From NCBI GenBank assembly GCA_030247855.1, contig JAPDRN010000154.1, positions 1-64,000 on the forward strand: 64,000 nt of DNA, given 5' to 3'. Position 1 is the first letter of the stretch, and every line of letters begins with the position of its first letter. The stretch is from Knufia peltigerae. Its lineage: Eukaryota; Ascomycota; Eurotiomycetes; Chaetothyriales; Trichomeriaceae. The position numbers were made by a program, and so were the translations under genes. Below the pieces are notes generated by a model that was not told the origin of the DNA, made no database searches, and saw nothing but the letters and a program-made list of their open reading frames with translations. Below, piece after piece: positions 1 through 9,222 of the stretch.

Positions 1-2556
1 CCTTTTACCCAAGGGCCAAAGGGGATGGGAACAACCTTCTTCCTGGTCGTACTGTATCCACCATCATCCACACAACAACTAGTCGGTAAAGCATGATGCA
101 TTATGCCACACAACAGGAGACAGACAGAGTCAAAATTCGACGCGTCAAGAAAGATTTTTGCTGCTTCAGGGCTAAAAACGAAAGCAAGACTTTTATGCTT
201 TAAGTTTCCCTTTCTTTTACTGGTAGGCGATGCAGGGAAATTCACCAACCAACATGGGAGAAACAAACCTCTGCAGAAAGCAGATTCCTACCAAAACTGC
301 GGACGCTGCAGAATAGGCAATTACATCTGTGTCATGTTTGCCCCCCTCCCCACCCCGTCCTCCATCCTAGTGTACAACATTTCACGCCTCCCGGGGTGGG
401 AAAAAACACCAACCACAAAGAAGGTGGAAGCCCGCATTTGCCGATGCACAGTCAAGAGAGAGTTTGAGAAATTTCACCACACCTGGAGGAAGATAGACCC
501 CTGACTATGTTTAGCGTCGTGCCGATTCGAGCGTTGACCATGTAATGAGGAGTAGAGGAGAGGCCATACCCTGTCCCGAAACCCCTTGATATGGACCAAA
601 ATGTACTCAGACAGCAGGAAAAGTCTACCGTCAATCCTAGTCACCATGATAAAACATAAGCCATTGAATCCGTGGATGAACTGTATCCAGTGCGAATTGG
701 TCAGTTCGAGACATGTAATTGCAGAGTTGCGTGCATTGATGTAGAGAACAGCAAAAAGGGCCCGGAACTGTGTAGTTGATAGCCTGCTGCTCACAACCCC
801 CGGTCTGGAACAGGGCTGTGTATGTGCATACACCGCTTTCTCACCCAAGGATCACACTGCAGGGGAAAGGAACAACAAAGGGTTGAATCCACCTTCTTGC
901 CTGCCTCCAGCGACATACTCAACCATTCCTAACCCGGGGCGGGCTGTTCAGGTACAGGGGAAATCGCACTTTGCTGCTCCAAGCATGAACTTACTATGTA
1001 ACTACCGGCAGCTTTTCATTCCAAGAAGGGACGAGAGGTTTGCGCGAGAGGAAGATCTGAATGATCCACGGACAGCCTGTGGGGAATCAATTCGTATGCA
1101 AGGATAGTCGGTGGGAAGATCTTTTACGGCGACCATGACCCAAGGCTTCTGCGCCCATTACCCGTAAACTCCACGCAGCCACGAAGCACCTCGGAAACAG
1201 CATTCTCGGTGTACTTCCAGTACTGGGCGGCCATCAGAGCACTTCTCTCACCACCCGAAGCCAATAAAACCATTCAAAATCCACTTATCATCACCATCGC
1301 CCTCTGGGAACACAAAGTGAGGTTGCCCGAGCAAAAAAACTCCAGTCATATACCCACCTTTGTGCGACGGTGTCTGCCGTCTGGATGATCGGTTAAGGGA
1401 TCGTCTTCGGTCATTACCAAATGAAGCAACAGCTCCAAAGTCGAGCCCCAGTGGATGGTGGCCTTGCAGCTGCCCCGGGACAGTCGTGTTAGATCTAGAT
1501 TGCTGGGGGTTATCTTGAGGTTCCCTATTGACAGCCAGGGCCAGGTATCATTGAGAAGATTACCGAAGTGCAGGGCATGAGTATCAGGCTGAGACATGAT
1601 AAGATCCTGCAAGCGAAGCAAGAGCTCAACACGGAAGGCGCAAAAGCACTTGTCTGGAGTGACAGCCTACCTGGTCATACCGGAATAGCACTTGCAGAGT
1701 GAAGAAAAACCGCCCCTCCCTTATTCGAGGAGGATGCATGCAGTGCGGGTTAGCCTGGGTAACCGTACAACATACGTGTTGATGCTTTCCTCCACTCAAT
1801 GACTGACTTCAGTGAGACCGAACCACGTGGCAGGGTCCGCAGTAGACGAAAGCTGCTGCTCAAACGAAAAGTGACATGAGGCGACGACTTGACGGAATAA
1901 TCATGAACCTACACCCGTTACTTCATTAGGTACAGCCTTTGTAGGCAACATGAGCAGGGACTTGAGGGCTCCGGGCTGCAACTTGCGGCTGGCTTGGTTT
2001 TGATAGATCTGGACATCAAAGACATGGTGATTTCGGTATTCGCTGGGAACCACGTCTGAGTTCGAGATCACGGACGATGTTGTGGCGGCGACAACATGGA
2101 TATGATCAACTCTGGTTTAGCTAGTGAAGTCTTCCTTTGACAAACTTTGACGAAACATAAATGTGGCTGAAAGATGCTGGGGTATGTTGTAGAGACAGGG
2201 CACTCCTTTCAAGCCTGGAGATTGGATCAGTCTTTCGAGGACAAGTAATGCCGATGTTTCCATGGTCGACACGTGCTTTGCTCAGCCTCCACTGGATTCT
2301 CGCTTGAACCGCGTCGTATCTTGCAAGTATTGAGACATCTCAGGCATGTCGGTGCAAGGACAACGACCTCATGACCCACATTAAAGCGGCAGAGTGTGTG
2401 TCGGTTTGATGCAGACTGCCATGTATCCGTCGATGCGGCCTGCATACATCACTCCAACGCCGCTCAGGAGAAATTAGAACCAAACTACTCGTAGGAGTAC
2501 CGGTTACGAAAAGTGAGACGCGCATTGATTGCTAGGAGGGAGATACGAGGGGGCGA

Positions 2557-2579
2557 CACGTGATTACATAATACACGTG
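2557..2579. promoter_or_regulatory. Paired CACGTG E-boxes
   Basis: Two perfect CACGTG hexamers occur 17 bp apart (2557-2562 and 2574-2579), separated by an AT-rich spacer. CACGTG is the core site of fungal bHLH factors (Cbf1/Pho4/SREBP type). The sites lie about 1.66 kb upstream of the start codon at 4242, so a regulatory role there is inference. Confidence 0.3.
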
Positions 2580-3974
2580 ACCAGGTTCTGGTTTCCGCAT
2601 CCATCTGCGCTTCGTACTTCGTCCGTACAAACGAAGTTGATCAATCAAATGTTCGGCGAGCATCGGTAGCCACTTCCAACGACGCACTCGAGAATTCCCC
2701 TGCAGAGTGCCAAAATTTGTTTGATGGTCAAACACTTGCAAGCAAACATTCTACAAGCCACCGGCAATCCTCACCACATCAATGATGGTACTATTCCGTC
2801 TTCGTCTCTGGAATCGTCTTCAAGGTCTTCTCCAGGGTCATTAGACAGCCTGAGACTTGACTGGGGGCCGGACGGCGCCTTTTGGCTGGCTCGGCTGCGG
2901 ACGTCTCACAAACCCGGGTCACCCTGGTCATCTTCGACAGTGTGTCTGAGGGCACAGGTACTTACGATTGTCTGATTGGCTTCTGAGCCCTGTTCAAAGT
3001 GCAGGCGAGTTACTCTTACCCGGGGACCCCAGGGCTTGCTAGGCATCTTTCTGAGATTCGCGTCGTCTTGTCGGCGCCCAGAATCGCTGAGAAAGCAAGC
3101 TTGTTCGTATGCGTGTCCAAATTCTCATGCCCGTGGGTGGATGGGCGGTCAATCAATCTTCAGCCATGATTCTGCCACTGTATGCAGGTGCCGGCCGAAT
3201 TCTGCTTCCCACCAAACGGCGTCGCCTGGCCCCCAGAAAATACATTGGAGAAATAAACAATTTATTTTACAACATGGAGATACTTATGCTGGGAGTCAAT
3301 CATCGCTCGAATTCGAAGTCCGTGACTCTGGAGATTGCCGAGTCGGATTTGCTTCGTCTCCCCGACACTCCACCACGCCTGTAGCAACGCATGTATGTAT
3401 GGCTCGCATATGACAGGCTCGTAAGTCAAAATGGCCAGAAGAAGCGAGACGGGTCGATCCGAGGGCGCAGGGATGATCAAGGAGCACGATAAGGCACAGC
3501 ATAACGAGGCTGCTCGAATGAAGGCGAGACCGGATTGGGCAAAGTCCTGGTGGGTTCAGGCTTTGTGACGACTGGAATCGCCACCATTCCTTCACAAACA
3601 ACGCCTCGCCTTTTGCTCGTGTATCCAAAGCAACCCATTTTCGCCTGCCCATGGACCCAGGCGTGATGACCCCTGGACACATTTTGTTGAGGGTCGCTCA
3701 TCAGCGACCTTGGTCTGCCTCCCTTGGCCACATCCCCAGGGCGCATCCACGCGAGCTGGATTACGGACTCTGGATCCCTGGTCAATTCCACACTCGTCTG
3801 CATGTTGCTCCGCCTTTGGCTTCCATCATTTCCTCTGCTGCTCCCAATATCAACTCTGCACCTTGCCGTAGTCAGACTCTGAACATTTTATTTCACTCTC
3901 TGTTTTATACTCGGATTCACATCAGGGACCATCCATCCATTTTGCCTCATTATATCGCGCGAAGCCTGTTTTTT

Positions 3975-3979
3975 CCAAT
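3975..3979 (+). promoter_or_regulatory. CCAAT box upstream of the integrase-finger gene
   Basis: A CCAAT pentamer followed by CAG lies about 265 bp before the start codon at 4242, within a pyrimidine-rich promoter-like tract. It fits a CCAAT-binding (HAP) complex site. The match is short, so confidence is limited. Confidence 0.35.
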
Positions 3980-4241
3980 CAGTCGTCTCATCATCATCTA
4001 CAGGATCTTTGACTGATAGCATTTTCCGTCTTTCGTTCCCCCCTCCTGTCCTTCTCTGTACTCTAGTGGACGATCCTAGGAGACTTCTAGAGACCTGCTA
4101 TCAACCACGCTTACGCCCACCGACTGTCCAAATCAACCCTCATTGACAGCCGTCACAGCATCCAGAGCCTGACATAGAATCTGTGTTCTTCCGTCAGGTT
4201 GGAGTTTGACTGGCGTTCTATCAATTGTTGCACTTTCAAGC

Positions 4242-5807
4242 ATGACCGACTATGCGCCACGAAGCAGTCAGGATTACAACACCTTCTTTCACAATCAGCA
4301 ACTCGCCATGTCGCATTATTCCAATGGTAACGGTCTCAACTACCTCTACAGCAATGGTCAAGTTCCGTATCAGGCCGTCAACACGCAATATCCAGCATAC
4401 TCGACGGCTTTTACACCTACGCACAATGGTCACTCGAGTTCCATGTATATGCCCAATGTCACTGCCTTGCCTCTTCAGTACCCCATCACAAGCACCCGAG
4501 TCCCTACCCTACCATCCCAGTCGCGTGCGCTCCCATCATCCTCCTACTACACGGGGTCTTCCTCCAATCATCGAACGCCCCTTCACCAGCGCATCATGTC
4601 TCCTCGGGACTACAGCCATGCAGACGGTACTGAATGTCAAGACTCTCCGAACGAAGATACAATGCTCTCTGAACCCGTCATACCTCCCTTGGAGGGATAT
4701 CCGAATGTTCACGATTTCGATGAATTGATGAAGCGGTGAGTGCTTTGTGAGAGTTCAAGAGAGACGCAAACCTGAACGAATGTAGTTATGTCCAAGACCT
4801 GTCTCCAAAGAAACAGGATAAGGCATTGATTAATGCTCGAAGAGCTGCCAATATTCGACACGTCCTGATTGACAAGAAGACCACTTCGATTGAATCGGCG
4901 CAATTCAGGTGAGTACACTGTTCTCGGGGAAAACAATCGATGCCGTAGGAATGTCGAGGCTAACTTTCCTAGATTCTGGGTGAAGAAGATGTTCACGCTT
5001 CAATTAGCCGATGGAAAACCACCCGAGGTGAGTTGGCCTCGTCAGGCATCATGCCCCTTGACTGATGACTCGTGTATCAGCACCGAAAAATCTGCCACGA
5101 AGGCAAGCCGGTAGCAGTACGAGAGAAGCTGTTCAAGATACTTACCAAAGCACACAAGCAATGCCAACATGGAGGACGTGACAAGACCTCTGCCCAGGTC
5201 CGACGTGTATATTCCTGGTAGGATTGTCCTCAGAGCTACATGGTGAACAGTGCCACTAATCTAATTTCATAGGGTGCCGAAAGAACTGATCTCCAGGTTC
5301 GTCAAGCTGTGCCCGACTTGTCAGGTTCGGAGAGGCACCGCACGTAATTCACCACCAGAGCTGGAGAGGAGCCCCGAGGCCCGAATGAATTCGCATTCGC
5401 CAGAGGACAGTGCTGTGTCTGGTTCCAGAAAGAACTCGACGTCGAGCAGATCCACCACCACCAACGTGACTTTGCCATTGCTGTCTGCAGGATTTCCCAG
5501 TAGTGCGGCTTTCCAACAACAGAATCGCTGGATGACTCCGTTGTCGCCTCAACAGGATAGCATGGAAAGCAACCGTTTACCGAGTAACAATATCAAACAA
5601 GAAGTGTACAACACCATGCCGCCTATGCCCATCACCTGTGCCGACAGCGCACCTACTGGGATGTCATTCTCATCTGTCAATGGTAGTTTTTCCAGTGTTT
5701 CGACCTCTTCCAATGCATATAGTTTGACTGCTTCAGGCCATACAGCACACGGGCATGGTTCGACAGACCACGGTTATGATTCCAAAACTGGACCTCACTA
5801 TCTTTGA
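4242..5807 (+). CDS. Host protein with retroelement-type HHCC integrase zinc-binding domain
   Basis: Five exons (4242-4735, 4786-4908, 4973-5027, 5081-5217, 5273-5807) give 447 aa; all four introns are GT-AG and 50-64 nt. The N-terminal ~165 residues are rich in Ser, Tyr, Asn and Gln and look disordered. The middle holds an H-x4-H ... C-x2-C zinc-binding module: HKQCQH followed by GG-x2-KT, a Tyr-x-Trp and CPTCQ. This pattern is the H2C2 integrase zinc finger of Ty3/gypsy elements (PF17921 type). No catalytic DDE core, reverse transcriptase or protease is present. The C-terminal ~140 residues are Ser/Thr/Asn-rich. The layout of disordered flanks around one zinc module resembles a regulator, but its function is unknown. 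The intact multi-exon structure argues for a domesticated gene rather than a decaying element. The first in-frame ATG, at 4242, was chosen as start. Confidence 0.8.
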
Positions 5808-6988
5808 GTGTTTTCCTGTTGATCACCTTGAACGACATCTACCGTTTACGACTTCCCCGGTCGGCCCTTCTGTGGGAGTTTTTGTGTGGAACTTTGAATC
5901 TTGACACAGTGGCATCGACATCGTCCGAAGCCTGTCTTATTGTCACGGGGCCTATAACATCACACACACGGTCAACGACTCCTCGCCAGACCAAGGGCCC
6001 TTTTCGTCATACTTTTCTTAGGTTTGGAAGGGTTTGTATTATCAGTAACAGAGATTGTGAATTCTCCTTGAAGAGGGGTTGAGCGAGTACAGCAGAGGTA
6101 CTCATTCGGCGCATCCAAAAATGGGAGACATATTTCAAAGGCTGTTCCGAGAATAAAAAACGGTGTTGTTCTTTTCATGACGACGACAAACGAAAGCCCC
6201 TAGATGACTTCAACAGTCCAAACAAGGATTGTATTTCGGGATTGCACTTTCTGCTCCATCAGAGTAATATTTCTGGTGTGAATGAGGCAGAGGTATCCAC
6301 GTTCGGGGTTGGTATGGGTCATCTAAGCAAAGGGCATTAATACTTTGTATGTCCCTCCGCCTACTAAATAGCTTTAGGTAGGAGTAAGTAGTATTTAGTA
6401 CTCAATGCTCAATAGAATCAAGATGTCCTTTCAGATTCAATCGGTATGAAGCGAGAGTGTGCCTCCAGGGTTCTCTAGACTTTTATCTCTCTCTTTCCCA
6501 TTGCACGTGACTGCGACACGTATTCAGGGGAAGTTGAGCATTTGCTGCGCTGTTTGGATTCTGGTTAATGATTAATCCTTTGACACACGACAGAGAGTAA
6601 CAATTAAGAAAGGATAGTTGCTCACTGCGAATCCAGGGCCTTCGATTATTTTATTTTGACGTACTGTACGGAGTCAGGAGTAGCAGTACGGAACACGGTC
6701 ACCTACGACGCGATTCTTCACTCGTACCTCTTCGCGTCTCTCCACAAAAAAGATTGCTGAACAGCCTGGCATTTCATTTAATACTCGCTATTCGTACCAA
6801 CGAACTCCTTTGAATGCGACAACTCTCACTCTCACCATTTTGTTCTCACAGTCTCACGCGTCCTCTCCATCAACGAACCATCCAACGTCTCACAGCCTCC
6901 TACGAAACAATTACCGCTTTTCGATCCCATCCATCGTCTCTTTTGTTGTGTACCTGCGGTCTCTTGACTGCGCAACCCGCACCTCAAG
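5808..6988. other. Intergenic region between the integrase-finger gene and ERD2
   Basis: No coding pattern is visible. The left part is probably 3' UTR, with an AATAAA at 6152-6157. The right part carries TACGGAGT/TACGGAAC words near 6667-6695 and a pyrimidine-rich block at 6728-6743 that recurs upstream of RCE1. Confidence 0.45.
6152..6157 (+). terminator. Possible polyadenylation signal
   Basis: AATAAA lies 345 bp after the stop codon of the integrase-finger gene. Fungal poly(A) signals are loose, so this is only a candidate. Confidence 0.3.
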
Positions 6989-7980
6989 ATGAATCTCTTC
7001 AGGTTACTCGGTATGTCAATTCTACGACTGCAGACTACAAACGCGCTCAACGAGATGAAAACCGCATTCGAAGCTGACTGCTTTGGAAACACACAGCTGA
7101 CCTGTCACACCTCTTTTCCATCTTCATCCTCCTTCATAAGATGCGAGTGACCAACGTACGTACTCTCTCTGTCTCTCTCTCTTCCTCTTACAAGCTACGA
7201 CGTTACGGTTGCGCTAATTCCATTCAACCACAGTCCTGCTCAGGAATCTCATTCAAATCGCAAGCCCTCTATTTCCTCGTCTACCTGACGAGATACCTTG
7301 GTTGGTGCCCATATACCTTCCAGACACGAGAGAGAGAGAGAGAGAGAAAAAAAAACACTCGGTCTCAAGGGGAAAGGGGTTTTGCTGACAAGACTTCGAA
7401 ACACAGATCTCTTTTGGACATTTACCGACAGTGCATGGAACACCATTTTCAAAATCATCTTCCTCTCGTCTTCCGCGTACACCCTCTGGGTGATGCTGAA
7501 TGACTACAAACCCACGCACGACCCTAACCTGGACACTTTCCGCGTGTCGTACCTCACGGGCAGCTCCGCCGTCCTCGCCATCCTGTTCCCCTACAAATGG
7601 ACCATCTCCGAGATGCTCTGGGCCTTTTCGCTCTGGTTGGAGAGTGTCGCCATCTTGCCGCAACTGTTCATGCTGCAGCGGACGGGGGAAGCCGAGACCA
7701 TCACCACCCACTACCTGTTCGCCCTGGGCATCTACAGAGCCTTGTACATCCCCAACTGGATCTATCGCTACTTTGCAGAGGGCCATTTCGACCCCATCCC
7801 GGTCATTGCCGGCATCATCCAGACAATCCTGTACTCTGACTTTTTCTGGGTCTATTACACGAAGTGAGTTTCTTTTGGTTCCAGATTCTACCGGGGTTGT
7901 TTGGGAGAACTGACACTTTTTTTCTCTCTCTCTCTCGTGATAGGGTCCTCAAAGGAAAGAGCTTCAAGCTTCCAGTGTAA
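6989..7980 (+). CDS. ERD2: ER lumen protein-retaining (HDEL/KDEL) receptor
   Basis: Five exons (6989-7010, 7097-7155, 7234-7300, 7407-7863, 7944-7980) give 213 aa, close to the usual ~215-220. The start MNLFRLLADLSHL matches the conserved ERD2 N-terminus; GISFKSQALYFLVYLTRYLD spans the join of exons 3 and 4. Seven hydrophobic segments follow, with the conserved LW-MLNDYKPTHDP loop and YIPNWIYRY. The receptor binds HDEL-type tails in the Golgi and returns escaped ER residents by COPI vesicles. The C-terminus KGKSFKLPV carries the spaced lysines and serine seen in family members and thought to act in COPI recruitment and phosphoregulation. Intron 3 begins with the less usual GTTGGT and contains a GA repeat. 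The tiny first and last exons are set by family similarity and phase. Confidence 0.95.
7328..7347 (+). repeat. (GA)n microsatellite in ERD2 intron 3
   Basis: About ten GA units are followed by a run of A, inside the 106-nt third intron of ERD2. The tract lies between donor and acceptor and does not interrupt coding sequence. Confidence 0.8.
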
Positions 7981-9222
7981 AAAGGCCCACGAGGTTTCCT
8001 TCTTTTGGATTGCCTCCACACTTTTCAAGTCTTGGTCTCTGTTTCTCGGCCCAATGAATATCCGGATTTCAATGTCTGAATGGCTGTCTTGGGGCGCGAA
8101 CGTTGCGCCGGAACACCAGGACCTGGTTTGACAGACGAAACAAATCGTTGGACCCATGTGGAAAAAAAGGGGGGGGATAGTCAGGTCCGCCGCAGTCTTT
8201 TTCGAAAACTCGAACCCTTTTTTGCAAACTCTTACGGAAAATGTTAGTAAGACGTGAAGGCGATTGCTATCCTGTGAGGCTCCGGGCCAGTTGAAATTTG
8301 GAATAAAGACTACGCCTCGAGAAGACAGTCACTTGAACTCTCAAATCCCACGCCAGTGTGTTCTTATGACCGTGGGAAGTGCCGTCGATGGTCATGTCCG
8401 CTGACCGAGGTTGAGTCCTGAAACATGAGGAAGAACAAAAGAAGAGAAGTGGAAAGAGACATACGAGTATCGAAGTACGGTCTGATGATGATCCAGGCAC
8501 CAGGTTCTAATGTGGCGCGCACATCGTTGGACTCGCCCTACAAGTAGAGATTTTTCGAAATTTGGTCGATTGACAGTCTTCACAACTCACTCACTCCCCG
8601 CCCAGACCGTCAGTCACACTTAGTCACGGAGGGAGGGAAAAACGAGGGTCGATCCAGATCTTTCAAGCCATTGTCGATCTTTTCCCGTGGTCCAGGGAGT
8701 AGTGAACCTGTATACAGAAGCTGTTGCAACAACATAGCGTATGGAGAAGTAGCGAAAGAGTGTATTTGTATTTGTACATCATCGAATAAAAGACCACGGC
8801 CAATTTACATCCATTTCAATTTCATGTTTTATACACAGTAAATAGAAACACATCTTTCGTCATGATTTGTTGAGGAGGTATATATATATAGTACACTGTT
8901 CTGTCTAAAAGTCCTTCGTTTCGTCAAGTCCGTTTTCCATGGGCTCACACCAAGCCAGAGGGAGAACCGAGAGAGATATAAGTGAAAAAGGAAAAACAAA
9001 AAGGGGCTGGGAAGGTGGTGAAACCCATCAGAAAAATTTCTGGGGGGTTTAAATGACACAAAAGAAGGGCAAGACGAGTGCCGATCACAAACGTAGAGAG
9101 AGAGAAAACGCCCGCTAAATCCAACACTTCAAGAAAAAAGAAAACCCGGGGGGTATAAAAGAGGTAGACGAGAAAAGAATTCTAGAAATCTTGTGATGCT
9201 CCCGTAAAGCTCGAGCAGCAGT
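7981..9222. other. Convergent intergenic region, ERD2 / Ser-rich protein
   Basis: Both flanking genes end here, so it should hold two 3' UTRs. An AATAAA at 8302-8307 could serve ERD2. A short (TA)n run lies near 8879-8890. No gene is supported. Confidence 0.45.

Larger units (their letters stand above)
1..4241. other. Long non-coding region upstream of the integrase-finger gene
   Basis: Only short, compositionally unconvincing open frames occur here, none with a recognisable domain or a plausible exon chain. The last 400 bases are pyrimidine-rich and contain a CCAAT box, as expected of a fungal core promoter and 5' UTR. A pair of CACGTG E-boxes lies at 2557-2579. The length is compatible with a large regulatory region, but a neighbouring gene's 3' end could lie near the left edge. 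Confidence 0.5.

Noticed and set aside
103..504. 133-codon open frame at the left edge
   Set aside because: No domain, odd composition, no start context, and overlapping frames on the other strand of similar quality.
2976..3413. 145-codon open frame upstream of the integrase-finger gene
   Set aside because: Overlaps several other frames of equal length on both strands, with no protein-like features.
3651..4016. 121-codon open frame just before the integrase-finger gene
   Set aside because: Lies in the pyrimidine-rich promoter/5' UTR; no recognisable protein features and no join to the gene.
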